Assembly (NCBI GenBank): GCA_964421815.1
Contig: CAYQYT010000008.1
Span: 24,064-88,063 of the forward strand
Length of the DNA stretch: 64,000 bases
Reading direction: 5' to 3'
Source of the DNA: DTU089 sp964421815
Lineage (GTDB): Bacteria; Bacillota; Clostridia; Oscillospirales; Acutalibacteraceae
A program made the translations under genes and the position numbers. Positions 9,000 to 18,136 of this stretch are shown in pieces. The notes below the pieces were generated by a model. It searched no databases, had not been told where the DNA came from, and saw nothing but the letters and a program-made list of their open reading frames with translations. Position 1 is the first letter of the stretch, and every line of letters starts with the position of its first letter.

Positions 9000-10142
9000 A
9001 TGCAATATTTTAAGAACATTAAACAATCCTTCAAACTCAAAAACAACATTAACTACTTTGTACTCTTAGCACTTTTAGTAGTTTTAATTGTTATGGATCA
9101 GTTCGGTCTTTTGGGCCGTTCAATGACCGGTCTTATTACTAAAATGGGTTATTCCGCAATCCTTGCGGTGTCACTTAATCTTGTTGTAGGTTTCCTTGGG
9201 GAATTGTCCTTGGGTCACGCAGGTTTTATGTGTGCGGGTGCGTACATTGGTTGCTTTTTTGCAAACTATATGTACACCGTTGTTGATAATCAAATTTTAG
9301 TTCTCTTCCTTGCAATGATTGTGGGCGGTTTGGTTGCCACAGTTTTAGGTCTTATAGTCGGTCTGCCGGCTTTACGTCTTAAAGGGGACTACTTAGCCAT
9401 TGTTACTTTGGCTTTCGGTGAAATCATCCGTAACATATTCAATAACACTTCAAGCGACACGTTCGGCGGTGCCATGGGTATGTCAACTAAAAAGCTTAAC
9501 GGCACTACGCTTTTCATAATTACTCTTGTTACGCTCACTATTGTACTGTTCCTTTGTCAAAGCCTTATAAGAAGTAAGCACGGCCGTGCAATTACCGCTA
9601 TTCGCGATAATGAAATAGCCGCAAAATCCATGGGCATAAACGTTACTTATTACAAATTATTTGTATTTGCACTTGCCGCTTGCTTCGCAGGTATTGCGGG
9701 TGTTCTTTACGGACATTCACTTTCCACCGTTCGTCAGGACGCTTTCACTTATAACTACTCCATCGAAATTCTTGTTATGGTTGTTCTCGGCGGTATAGGC
9801 AGTATGCGCGGTTCCATAATCTCCGCATCACTTATTGTTTACATTAACGCATTGCTTCAAAACAACCTTTCCGGTGATATGGCGGAAATCAAACAGGCTG
9901 TTTACGCTGTCATTCTCATTGTTGTTGTTATATTCAACAACGCTCCCGCTCTTAACAAGGTTAGAGATAAACTTTCTCTTTCAAACATTTTAAAGAAAAA
10001 TAAGAAACCCGAGGTAATTCACGATGACGGTGCGGACTGGAGAAAAGTTCCCACCAAAATCCCCATGGACGAAGTTCTTACGGCGGATCTTCCCAACAAT
10101 AATGCCTTTGAGCCCGACAAACCGGAGAAAGGAGATAAATAA
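9000..10142 (+). CDS. livM: Branched-chain amino acid ABC transporter permease LivM
   Basis: Second permease subunit, 380 residues. SAILAVSLNLVVGFLGELSLGHAGF and GLPALRLKGDYLAIVTLAFGE-type blocks are characteristic of LivM, and VVLGGIGSMRGS is the coupling loop. The last 60 residues form a charged cytoplasmic tail rich in Lys, Asp and Pro that is longer than in many LivM proteins; its role is unknown. It ends one base before the livG start, consistent with translational coupling. Confidence 0.95.
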   Translation: MQYFKNIKQSFKLKNNINYFVLLALLVVLIVMDQFGLLGRSMTGLITKMGYSAILAVSLNLVVGFLGELSLGHAGFMCAGAYIGCFFANYMYTVVDNQILVLFLAMIVGGLVATVLGLIVGLPALRLKGDYLAIVTLAFGEIIRNIFNNTSSDTFGGAMGMSTKKLNGTTLFIITLVTLTIVLFLCQSLIRSKHGRAITAIRDNEIAAKSMGINVTYYKLFVFALAACFAGIAGVLYGHSLSTVRQDAFTYNYSIEILVMVVLGGIGSMRGSIISASLIVYINALLQNNLSGDMAEIKQAVYAVILIVVVIFNNAPALNKVRDKLSLSNILKKNKKPEVIHDDGADWRKVPTKIPMDEVLTADLPNNNAFEPDKPEKGDK

Positions 10143-10143
10143 A

Positions 10144-10914
10144 ATGGCAGAATACTTACTTGAAACCAAAAATCTCGGCATCTCCTTCGGCGGTCTTAAA
10201 GCACTTGATGATATTAACCTTAAAATAAAAAAGAATCAGCTTTACGGTCTTGTGGGACCCAACGGTGCCGGTAAAACCACTGTTTTCAATTTGCTCACAG
10301 GTGTATATAAACCCACAACGGGTACATTTTACTTGGATGGCAAAGAGTTGACAGGCAAAAGTCAAGAAAAAATCAATCATGAGGGAATTGCCCGTACTTT
10401 CCAAAACATTCGTCTTTTTAACAATATGAGTGTTATCAGAAATGTTATGGTAGGGCTTCATAATCAACCAGAATTCAAGTGCAATCCCTTTGCAAGTATG
10501 TTAAGGCTTCCCAAACACTTTGATACGGAAATCCGTTGCAGAGAGAAAGCAAAAGAGATTTTAAAGATTTTCGACCTTTACGATGAGAGAAACAACCTGG
10601 CTTGTAATCTCCCCTACGGTAAACAGAGGAAACTTGAAATCGCCCGTGCCCTTGCAACTAATCCGAAGCTTTTGCTTCTTGATGAACCTGCGGCGGGTAT
10701 GAATCCCAACGAAACCGAAGATCTTATGAGAATAGTCAGGAGAATCCGTGATGAGTTCGATATGACAATTCTTCTTATTGAGCATGACCTTAAATTCGTA
10801 TCCGGTCTTTGTGATGAGCTTACTGTATTGAACTTTGGCACAACACTTGCCGAGGGTACTGCAGAAGAAGCACTTAATGACCCTGAAGTTATTAAGGCAT
10901 ATATCGGAGGTTAA
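10144..10914 (+). CDS. livG: Branched-chain amino acid ABC transporter ATP-binding protein LivG
   Basis: ATPase subunit, 256 residues from ATG at 10144 (GGAGAAAGGAGAT upstream); a longer frame from 10024 overlaps livM and is not used. Walker A GPNGAGKTT near residue 38, the family motif GIARTFQNIRLF near 81, and Walker B LLLLDEPAAGMNPNE near 177 are present. The nucleotide-binding signature is degenerate (PYGKQRKLEIARAL), as is usual for LivG. It sits between livM and livF; LivG and LivF form the ATPase heterodimer. Confidence 0.96.
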   Translation: MAEYLLETKNLGISFGGLKALDDINLKIKKNQLYGLVGPNGAGKTTVFNLLTGVYKPTTGTFYLDGKELTGKSQEKINHEGIARTFQNIRLFNNMSVIRNVMVGLHNQPEFKCNPFASMLRLPKHFDTEIRCREKAKEILKIFDLYDERNNLACNLPYGKQRKLEIARALATNPKLLLLDEPAAGMNPNETEDLMRIVRRIRDEFDMTILLIEHDLKFVSGLCDELTVLNFGTTLAEGTAEEALNDPEVIKAYIGG

Positions 10915-10917
10915 GTT

Positions 10918-11628
10918 ATGGCATTGTTAGAAGTTAAAGAACTCCAGGTGCATTACGGTGTTATTAAAGCCTTGGACGGCATTAGTTTTGAAGTTAACAA
11001 AGGAGAAGTTGTTACACTCATCGGTGCCAACGGCGCAGGTAAAACCACCACAATGCAGAGCATAAACGGTCTTATCCCCGCAAGCGGGGGAACGGTTACC
11101 TACAACGGACAGAACATTACCAATATGCCCTGTCACGAAATTGTTAATCTGGGAATCGCCCAGGTTCCGGAGGGACGCAGAGTTTTCCAGGAACTTTCCG
11201 TTTATGATAATCTTGTTATGGGTGCATACTCACAAAAAGACAAATCAAAAATGAAACAGAACATTGAAGAAATATATGCCTGTTTCCCCCGACTTGAAGA
11301 AAGAAAAAATCAGATGGCGGGAACGCTTTCCGGCGGTGAACAACAGATGCTTGCAATGGGCAGGGCTATGATGAGTAATCCCGAGCTTCTTATGCTTGAT
11401 GAACCCTCAATGGGTCTTTCCCCCCTTCTTGTTGACCAGGTATTTGATATTATTAAAACTTTCCACGAACGCGGCACAACAGTTCTTTTAGTTGAGCAGA
11501 ATGCGGGTAAATCCCTTGCAATTTCCGACAGAGCCTATGTTTTAGAAAACGGAAAAATCGCTCTTTCCGGCACGGGCGCGGAACTTATGCAAAGCGAAGA
11601 CGTAAAAAAAGCCTATCTCGGCGGTTAA
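10918..11628 (+). CDS. livF: Branched-chain amino acid ABC transporter ATP-binding protein LivF
   Basis: Second ATPase, 236 residues. Walker A GANGAGKTT near residue 37, the LivF-typical IAQVPEGRRVFQELSV block, ABC signature LSGGEQQMLAMGRA and Walker B LLMLDEPSMGLSP are all intact. It starts 3 bases after livG and is the last gene of the operon, followed directly by a strong bidirectional terminator. Confidence 0.96.
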   Translation: MALLEVKELQVHYGVIKALDGISFEVNKGEVVTLIGANGAGKTTTMQSINGLIPASGGTVTYNGQNITNMPCHEIVNLGIAQVPEGRRVFQELSVYDNLVMGAYSQKDKSKMKQNIEEIYACFPRLEERKNQMAGTLSGGEQQMLAMGRAMMSNPELLMLDEPSMGLSPLLVDQVFDIIKTFHERGTTVLLVEQNAGKSLAISDRAYVLENGKIALSGTGAELMQSEDVKKAYLGG

Positions 11629-11643
11629 ATTACACATTTATTT

Positions 11644-11683
11644 GGGTTGTAAAAAGCAAAAGTTTTTTACAACCCATTTTTAT
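11644..11683. terminator. Bidirectional terminator after livF
   Basis: GGGTTGTAAAAA (11644-11655) pairs with TTTTTTACAACCC (11663-11675), followed by TTTTTATT. It serves livF on + and lies at the 3' end of the ylmC-like gene on -. It is one of a recurrent terminator family in this window. Confidence 0.85.
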
Positions 11684-11934
11684 TAGGGAAACTTGGCTCC
11701 GCCCTTTCTTACAAGAATGGTATCATCCCCGATTACAACAATATCTTTCCAGCAGACAATAATTTCCTCACCCTTTCCGCAGAAACCCAGAATTCCTTTC
11801 CCGCAAAACACCGTTATACTTACAAGACAACCGGTGCAAGTATCAATTTCCACATCCGTAACGCATCCCAAACGGCAACCGTTGTCAACATTTATAACCT
11901 CTTTGGATCTTAAATCCGTAACCGTGCATTTCAT
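11683..11934 (-). CDS. YlmC/YmxH-family PRC-barrel sporulation-associated protein
   Basis: A small 83-residue protein beginning MKCTVTDLRSKEVINV, followed by NGCRLGCVTDVEID, the family signature of YlmC/YmxH proteins found across spore-forming Firmicutes. These have a PRC-barrel-like beta fold and are linked to sporulation, though their molecular role is poorly known. I place the start at the second ATG (11934), which matches family length and has AGGAAAGG upstream; an ATG four codons earlier is possible. Several cysteines (CTGC, FCGKG twice) are typical. It is transcribed alone toward the livF terminator. Confidence 0.8.
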   Translation of the reverse strand: MKCTVTDLRSKEVINVDNGCRLGCVTDVEIDTCTGCLVSITVFCGKGILGFCGKGEEIIVCWKDIVVIGDDTILVRKGGAKFP

Positions 11935-11999
11935 AGTACCATACACCTTTCCTGATTATAAAAATGTAAAACTCTTGGGGGAAAATTCCTCCGTAAACT

Positions 12000-13205
12000 T
12001 TAAATACCGAATTCATTTTCTATAAAAGAACACCGTGTCAATGTGCCCAAGCCGTATTTATGCCTTATGTCGTCACCCGCACATTCAAGACGGTGTGCTT
12101 TTTCTCTTTTTACGTGATATTCCAAATCCAAAAGGGAAATCTGCTCGCAAATATCATCCCCGTTCAGAAGTTTTGTGCCCGTTACCGTAATTGAACGTAT
12201 GGGGTCTTTTTCCACATCGAAATTGGATTCTATAACGGACAGTGCCGCCCGTCTTAAATCGTAAGCCAAATCCGTGGGTGACGAAAGTTGCAAGGACCGT
12301 TGCACCGTCTGTAAATTTGTGTCTTTAACCCCTATCTGCAATGCGGAACATTCGTAATTATGCTTACGAAGCCGCGCGGCAACCTTATCACATAGGAAGA
12401 ACACACAGGTTCGCACATCTTTTGTGTTAATTAAATCCCGTTTAAATGTTGCTCCGTTACCGATTGACTTATATGCCATTTTATAATCAAAAGGCAAAAC
12501 AGGTGAATAATCATAGCCGTTGGCATATCTCCACAGCATTCTTCCGTTTTCACCAAGTATTCTAACCAGTAGTTTTTCATCCGTTTGTGCCAGATCCCCG
12601 ATTGTGCGTATTCCCAAACTGCGAAGTCTTTCCGCTGTTTTGCGACCTGCCATAAACAAATCTCCCGCAGGCAAATTGTATAAAAGCGTTTTGAAATTTT
12701 CAGGTGTAATTTCCGTTGTTGCATCGGGCTTCTTATAGTCACTACCCATTTTGGCAAAAATCTTGTTATAGGAAACACCTACGGAAATTGTCACACCCAC
12801 CTCTTTTTTTACAATATCACGCAACTCGTCCCCTATTTCTTTTCCACTTCCGAAAAGATTTGTGCTACCGCTCACATCAAGCCAACATTCGTCAATTCCG
12901 AAAGGCTCCACCAAATCGGTGTAACGGCAGTAAATTCTGAAAATTTTTTCGGAAAATTCCTTGTACAGTTTGTAATGGGGCGGCACAATAACAAGATTTT
13001 TGCATTTTGCTTTTGCCTGCCAAATGGCTTCCCCTGTTTGTACTCCGTATTTTTTGGCTTTTTCATTTTTTGCAAGAACAATGCCGTGTCTTAACTCCGG
13101 GTCACCGCACACGGCAAAAGGAAATTCATTAAGTCGGGGATTCAATGCCGCCTCAACGGATGCAAAAAAACAGTTGCAGTCACAGTGCAAAATCACCCGT
13201 TCCAA
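12000..13205 (-). CDS. dinB: DNA polymerase IV (Y-family translesion polymerase)
   Basis: Error-prone bypass polymerase, about 401 residues. The N-terminus ILHCDCNCFFASVEAAL carries the first catalytic Asp and steric-gate region, and GIDECWLDVSGS near residue 105 holds the second Asp-Glu pair. A helix-hairpin-helix stretch (LRSLGIRTIGDLAQ) and little-finger domain follow. I prefer a TTG start at 13205, because GGGAG lies 8 bases upstream of it; a GTG at 13214 overlaps that site. It is a single-gene unit under two LexA-type operators, so it should be DNA-damage inducible. Confidence 0.93.
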   Translation of the reverse strand: MERVILHCDCNCFFASVEAALNPRLNEFPFAVCGDPELRHGIVLAKNEKAKKYGVQTGEAIWQAKAKCKNLVIVPPHYKLYKEFSEKIFRIYCRYTDLVEPFGIDECWLDVSGSTNLFGSGKEIGDELRDIVKKEVGVTISVGVSYNKIFAKMGSDYKKPDATTEITPENFKTLLYNLPAGDLFMAGRKTAERLRSLGIRTIGDLAQTDEKLLVRILGENGRMLWRYANGYDYSPVLPFDYKMAYKSIGNGATFKRDLINTKDVRTCVFFLCDKVAARLRKHNYECSALQIGVKDTNLQTVQRSLQLSSPTDLAYDLRRAALSVIESNFDVEKDPIRSITVTGTKLLNGDDICEQISLLDLEYHVKREKAHRLECAGDDIRHKYGLGTLTRCSFIENEFGI

Positions 13206-13226
13206 AACTATCACTCCCTACATGCA

Positions 13227-13275
13227 GAACATTTGTTCGTGTGGCTATTATAGCAGAACATTTGTTCTTTGTAAA
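13227..13275 (-). promoter_or_regulatory. dinB promoter with two LexA (SOS) operators
   Basis: Read on the minus strand, TTTACA (13275-13270), 17 bases, then TATAAT (13252-13247). Two copies of GAACAAATGTTC, matching the Firmicutes LexA box core GAACNNNNGTTC, lie at 13256-13267 (inside the promoter spacer) and 13227-13238 (at the transcription start). Both would block RNA polymerase when bound. Confidence 0.88.
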
Positions 13276-13290
13276 GAGTTTTTTGAAAAT

Positions 13291-14196
13291 TTATTGAAGC
13301 ATCAGCCCCACCGTCATCATTGCTTCAAGTCCCTCATAAATTTCGTCCGCACTTTCAAGGGGCAAGGGATTTTTACCTTTGCCCATTTCCACGGTGAACG
13401 CAGGCTTTTTAAATTCCTCTATAAACCAATCTTTCAGTCCTCCGCTTGAAGCCAATCCCTCATTTTTTACCAAAGTATAGTCGGTTAATGCAGAAAATAT
13501 CTTTGCAATATGAAGGGATTTTTCCGGTGTGTTTTCCCTGTATTCGTAATAAATTTCTTCTCCTTGGGAGTGAAATGAAACAAGACTTTCCACCTCAATT
13601 CTTCTGCACAACCTTGTTACAGCCGCCGTTTCCGGCTCACTTTCGGGGAACAATCCCCCAAACCGTCGGGGCGCGGGACCTATAATTCCCGCCGATATCT
13701 CCGCCTCCCGCAAGGAGTACCAATCCGCATTGAAATTGTGATTTATGTCAACACCCCTTGCGTTGGCACTCCAGGAACTGAAATCCCCGTTACAAATCTC
13801 AATGCATTTCTCTCTGTATTCTCCGCAGGCATCGGCACCGTTTATTGCAATTTCAATGCCGTCGGGATTTAATTCGGGTATTACAATGAGTTTTCTGTGT
13901 TTCAAAATTTCTCTTACATTAAAGCCTGAAAGGGTTGAATCGTTTTCCCATGCCTCCATTAAATTTTCCGTGAATTTTAAAAGCAACAGGGATGTGAGCC
14001 ACTCAAGGCCGTGGGTCCCACCTACGTAAAGAACCGTTTTCTCACCCTCCCCCATAACAAAAGCATAAATATCTTTCCCCAACATACTTTTTCCGCAAGT
14101 TGTAAGCTGTAACCCGTTGAATTTACTGCTCAAAACTTTCACATAATCTTTAAGTACATTGTATGTAAGCAACTGATTTTTCACTGTTTTTGACAT
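13291..14196 (-). CDS. M14-family zinc carboxypeptidase
   Basis: 301 residues without a signal peptide or membrane segment, so probably cytoplasmic. GGTHGLEW (His62, Glu65) is the M14 HxxE zinc motif; IPELNPDGIEIAINGADACG and NHNFNADW follow in the family order. SFHSQGEEIYY supplies the third zinc His near residue 210, and TVEMGKGKNPL the catalytic Glu near 274. M14 enzymes cleave C-terminal residues, and in Firmicutes several act on gamma-D-glutamyl-diaminopimelate peptides of cell wall; that substrate is an inference. It is transcribed toward dinB. Confidence 0.85.
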   Translation of the reverse strand: MSKTVKNQLLTYNVLKDYVKVLSSKFNGLQLTTCGKSMLGKDIYAFVMGEGEKTVLYVGGTHGLEWLTSLLLLKFTENLMEAWENDSTLSGFNVREILKHRKLIVIPELNPDGIEIAINGADACGEYREKCIEICNGDFSSWSANARGVDINHNFNADWYSLREAEISAGIIGPAPRRFGGLFPESEPETAAVTRLCRRIEVESLVSFHSQGEEIYYEYRENTPEKSLHIAKIFSALTDYTLVKNEGLASSGGLKDWFIEEFKKPAFTVEMGKGKNPLPLESADEIYEGLEAMMTVGLMLQ

Positions 14197-14304
14197 AAGC
14201 TTTTCTCACCCTTATTTTTAATATTATTAAAATATATGTTGAAGATTTACAAACAACAACTTTTGTGGTTTAATAAATGTATATTAAATTTACGGAGAGT
14301 TATT

Positions 14305-16458
14305 ATGACTGTTATTTGTTTTTTACTCTTAATTCTGTTTTCCGCAGGTTCATTTTTAATTTATAAAAAATCCAACACCGAAAAGAATACGGAAAAAGCC
14401 TTTGTCATTGCATTGGCTTCAATACTTCTTTTCAGCATCGGACTTGAAGTTTCAATTTTTAATATTAACTTTTACACTTCAAAAGGAAATAACGAGATAA
14501 ATCTTGAATCCTATTTACAGGAGTACAAAAACACAGACGGCTCCTACACCTTTTATTCCGACGAAACCGTGGAAATACCCGAACTTAATGAAAAAATTAA
14601 AAACATACACATTAACCTTACCGATAACAACTCCGCCGTTGTTACCGTAAGCCTATTGCTCACGGATGAGGCGAATCAGTTTTATTTCGGTGCCCCCGAA
14701 AGAGAAATATACACGGGGATTGAAAAAAGTCAGTATATCAACATCAACACTTCCGGAAAATCACAAAACCTTGGATTGATTTTTGAATCATCCGGGGAAA
14801 CAGTAAATGTGGGTAGTGTATCAATAAACTGTGAAAGACCCTTTGATTTTTCGTTTTTGCGGGTTTTAGTCTGCGTAGGTCTTCTTTGTCTTGTATATTT
14901 TTTCAGACCCGCCTCATTTATTTACAAACGCAAACTCCGAGAAAATATCTATTCAAAAAAGACCCTGACCGTTGCCATGCTCTGCCTTGAGTGTGCCATG
15001 ATTATTATCCTCGCCTCAATAAACCCAACCTTTATGGGAATTGCGTCAAAGAGTTACAATTCTTATAAATGGGACGGAGAGGGTATCGACTTTGTTGAGA
15101 TAGACTTTTCACAGCACAATCAATATGACGAATTGGCACAAGCAATTCTCAAGGGCAAAACTTATATAGATAACGACGATGTTCCTCAATCTCTTAAAGA
15201 TATGGAAAACCCCTACGACACCGCTGCACGCTCGAAACAGGCACTTACAAGCGGTGACAGTTACCGTTGGGATGTAGCATATTTTAACGGACATTACTAT
15301 GTTTATTTCGGTATAGTTCCCCTGCTTTTAATGTACTTACCTTTCAGAGCAATTTTTGACTCCCCATTCCCCTCCGCCGTGGGAATAATGGCATTTTCAC
15401 TTATATTTGCCATAGGAGTTTTCGCTCTTCTCGACCTTATTTGCAAAAAGAAATTCAGGAACATTTCCGTGGGAACATATATTTTAATGTCCCTGACCTT
15501 TGTAAACTGTTGCGGAATGACTTTTCTTGCAAAACGACCGGATTTTTATTCCGTTCCCATTATTACCTCAATGGCATTTATAGTCTGGGGAATCTATTTC
15601 TGGTTTAAAGGACTTAATACAGATAGGCAACGTAATCTTTTCTTCCTGTGCGGCTCCGCCTGTATGGCACTTTCCGTAGGTTGCCGTCCTCAATCTGTGC
15701 TTATATGTGCCGTGGCACTCCCCCTGTTCATTCCCTATTTCTTTAAAGATAAACATATTTTAAAAAAGCAGGGTGTAAAAGAACTTGTGTTACTTGCAAT
15801 TCCTTTCATAACCGTTGCCGCGGGAATAATGCACTATAATTTCATTCGCTTCGGTTCTCCCTTTGACTTTGGTTCTTCCTATAATCTTACAACAAATGAT
15901 GTTACCCGCAGAGGCTTTTCAGTCGGACGGACGGGTTTGGGCATATTTACCTATCTTTTCCAGCCCCCTGTTTTCACCGCAGAATTTCCCTTTATAAAAG
16001 CAGTTGATATTGAAACAAATTATATAGGAAAAACAATTCGTGAAAACTGCTTCGGCGGACTTATAACAAGCCTTCCGATTCTGTGGTTTTCTTTCGCACT
16101 TCCTAAAGCAAAAGAGGTTTTAAAAGAGAAAAAACTTTTGGGGATGACTTTAACTCTCTTTGCCGTGGGTATTGCCCTTGTAATCGCCGATACTCAGGCA
16201 GGTGGACTTCTTCAAAGATATTTCAGTGATTTCGGCTATATTTTCTTCTTGGGTGTAACATTTACCATTTTTGCCCTTAGTGACCAAAAGGACCTGGAAA
16301 ATAATGCAAAATTACTAAACAACCTTATAATTTTTTCTGCTTTTTTAAGCATTTTTTACTCAATTGCTCTTGCATTTTCTGTTTCAGATGTTACAATAGA
16401 TACAGAGAACCCGACTTTATTCGGCACACTTCGACATATAGTTGAGTTCTGGCTATAA
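14305..16458 (+). CDS. Large polytopic membrane protein, GT-C glycosyltransferase-like
   Basis: 717 residues from ATG at 14305 (GGAGAG upstream; an in-frame ATG at 14236 is less likely). An N-terminal pair of membrane segments brackets an extracellular domain of roughly 140 residues. Ten or so further hydrophobic helices follow, with a conserved-looking luminal block around residues 280-350 (YRWDVAYFNGHYYVYFG) ahead of a membrane segment. This layout is seen in many uncharacterised Firmicutes proteins that resemble GT-C glycosyltransferases. I see no diagnostic catalytic motif, so the enzymatic call is tentative. It is followed 21 bases later by the DUF3048 lipoprotein, probably one operon. 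Confidence 0.6.
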   Translation: MTVICFLLLILFSAGSFLIYKKSNTEKNTEKAFVIALASILLFSIGLEVSIFNINFYTSKGNNEINLESYLQEYKNTDGSYTFYSDETVEIPELNEKIKNIHINLTDNNSAVVTVSLLLTDEANQFYFGAPEREIYTGIEKSQYININTSGKSQNLGLIFESSGETVNVGSVSINCERPFDFSFLRVLVCVGLLCLVYFFRPASFIYKRKLRENIYSKKTLTVAMLCLECAMIIILASINPTFMGIASKSYNSYKWDGEGIDFVEIDFSQHNQYDELAQAILKGKTYIDNDDVPQSLKDMENPYDTAARSKQALTSGDSYRWDVAYFNGHYYVYFGIVPLLLMYLPFRAIFDSPFPSAVGIMAFSLIFAIGVFALLDLICKKKFRNISVGTYILMSLTFVNCCGMTFLAKRPDFYSVPIITSMAFIVWGIYFWFKGLNTDRQRNLFFLCGSACMALSVGCRPQSVLICAVALPLFIPYFFKDKHILKKQGVKELVLLAIPFITVAAGIMHYNFIRFGSPFDFGSSYNLTTNDVTRRGFSVGRTGLGIFTYLFQPPVFTAEFPFIKAVDIETNYIGKTIRENCFGGLITSLPILWFSFALPKAKEVLKEKKLLGMTLTLFAVGIALVIADTQAGGLLQRYFSDFGYIFFLGVTFTIFALSDQKDLENNAKLLNNLIIFSAFLSIFYSIALAFSVSDVTIDTENPTLFGTLRHIVEFWL

Positions 16459-16479
16459 TAACAACAAGGAAGAGAAAAC

Positions 16480-17541
16480 ATGAGAACACTCAAAAAATCG
16501 AAATTTACAAAAATTCTTTCGCTGACTCTTGCACTTATTCTTATTGTGGGTGCATTTGCAGGCTGCGGCGGTAAAAAGGAAGAGGAAACAACACAAGCTC
16601 TCACTACAACCCAACCCACAACGGAAGAAGTTATTATAAGAAACCCTCTCACCGGCGAAAAAGGCTATAACGAAAAACTTTTGAAAAACCGACCTGTATT
16701 TATAGTAGTTGAAAATCATCCCGATGCAAGACCCCAATGGGGACTTACCTCCTCCGACATTGTTTGGGAAATGGTTGCCGAGGGTGGTATTACAAGAATG
16801 ATGCTTATGTATGCAGACGCATCAAGAATTCCCGAAAAGGTTGGACCTATAAGAAGTGCCAGACACTATTTTGTTGACATTGCCGAGGGCTTTGACGCAA
16901 TATTTGTTCACTTCGGTTTCAGCCCCTACGCAAAAAGCCAAATCGCAAATCACGGTGTTAATAATATCAACGGTCTTTATGACAACTATTTCTACCGTGA
17001 CAAGTCAAGGGGTGTTGATTCTGAGCATACCGCATACACAACCGATGAAGCCATTGCAAAGGCAATTGAGGACAAAGAGTACCGAACAACCCTTGAAGAA
17101 GGCTACGAATCCCCTTTCAAATTCAATAAAAACACAAAAACTCTTTCCCAACCATGTAACGAACTCAAAGTTTCATACTCCTCGGGCTACACCTACACTT
17201 TGACCTACGATGCGGATAAAAAAGTTTATTTAAGTTCTCTCAACGGCAACAAATTTGTTGACAGCGAGGGTACACAGCAAAACTTTGAAAACGTAATTCT
17301 TTGCTACACAAACATTTCATCAATGGGTGATTCCAAAGGACGAGTTGACTTTGACCTTTCCGAAGGCAAGGGCATATATGCTTCAAACGGAACCTATGAG
17401 AGCATTACCTGGAAAAAAGGTGACAGTTCCGATATGATGAAGTTCTACAACGCAGAGGGCGAAGAACTTTCCCTCAATGTGGGCAGAACATATATCGGTA
17501 TCCTTGATAACAGCAGAGAATCCGTTAATACAATTTCATAA
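16480..17541 (+). CDS. DUF3048 (YerB-family) lipoprotein
   Basis: 353 residues with a lipoprotein signal (AFAGCGG, Cys near residue 28), then a Thr/Glu-rich linker. The DUF3048 N-terminal domain is clear: RPVFIVVENHPDARPQWGL, then VWEMVAEGGITRMMLMYAD and EKVGPIRSARHYFVDIA. Its second domain extends to the C-terminus. YerB-type proteins are surface lipoproteins of unknown function. GGAAGAG precedes the ATG, and a strong terminator follows. Likely co-transcribed with the membrane protein upstream. Confidence 0.88.
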   Translation: MRTLKKSKFTKILSLTLALILIVGAFAGCGGKKEEETTQALTTTQPTTEEVIIRNPLTGEKGYNEKLLKNRPVFIVVENHPDARPQWGLTSSDIVWEMVAEGGITRMMLMYADASRIPEKVGPIRSARHYFVDIAEGFDAIFVHFGFSPYAKSQIANHGVNNINGLYDNYFYRDKSRGVDSEHTAYTTDEAIAKAIEDKEYRTTLEEGYESPFKFNKNTKTLSQPCNELKVSYSSGYTYTLTYDADKKVYLSSLNGNKFVDSEGTQQNFENVILCYTNISSMGDSKGRVDFDLSEGKGIYASNGTYESITWKKGDSSDMMKFYNAEGEELSLNVGRTYIGILDNSRESVNTIS

Positions 17542-17567
17542 TTTCACTGATTTTTGTATTTAACAGT

Positions 17568-17603
17568 AATCCCTCCGTACCCCATTGGTACGGAGGGATT
17601 TTT
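17568..17603. terminator. Strong bidirectional terminator
   Basis: AATCCCTCCGTACC pairs with GGTACGGAGGGATT around CCATT, then TTTTTC. It ends the DUF3048 gene and abuts the 3' end of the convergent membrane-protein gene. Confidence 0.9.
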
Positions 17604-18134
17604 TCATTTAATTACTTTTTTGAACTTCTTTGAAAGACCCGTTAACAAAAAGCGGTTTTTTGTAAGGCACATATCGTAAAGAATAAAGACAATATTTGCC
17701 ATAAAAAGCAAAATCGGAATTGTCAATTTCCCGAATTCGTTGTACTCATCACCGGAAATACCGAAAATAAATGTTCCCGTTACTCCGATTAAAACCGCCG
17801 CAACATTGAAAAGAAGGAACTTCAAAATCCAAGATGCCCATTTGGGCAATTTTTCAATTATGTCCTTTATTATTGGGTAATAGCCGAAAAACAGGCAGTA
17901 GGTCAAAGCGGATTCCTTATCCGTTAACAAAAGAATCGACAGAAACGAGGTGGAAAAATACACCCCTACCGCCCACTTTGGGTTTGTTATATCCGCCGTA
18001 AAAAGCACCAAAAGCCCTGTTACAATGGGTAAAACATACATTAAAATCGGCAATACCGTTGTAAAAAGCATCAGCACAACCGAAAGTGCCGTCATAACAC
18101 CGCACAGGGCGGTGTTTTTTGTCTTATTCTTCAT
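17604..18134 (-). CDS. Small polytopic membrane protein, ECF S-component-like
   Basis: 176 residues with five to six hydrophobic segments. The N-terminus (TALCGVMTALSVVLMLF) resembles substrate-binding S components of energy-coupling-factor transporters, but no family-specific motif confirms this and no ECF ATPase is nearby. It begins 2 bases after the stop of the zinc-ribbon membrane protein gene, so the two are co-transcribed. It ends in a Lys-rich tail. The function is unknown. Confidence 0.55.
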   Translation of the reverse strand: MKNKTKNTALCGVMTALSVVLMLFTTVLPILMYVLPIVTGLLVLFTADITNPKWAVGVYFSTSFLSILLLTDKESALTYCLFFGYYPIIKDIIEKLPKWASWILKFLLFNVAAVLIGVTGTFIFGISGDEYNEFGKLTIPILLFMANIVFILYDMCLTKNRFLLTGLSKKFKKVIK

Positions 18135-18136
18135 AT

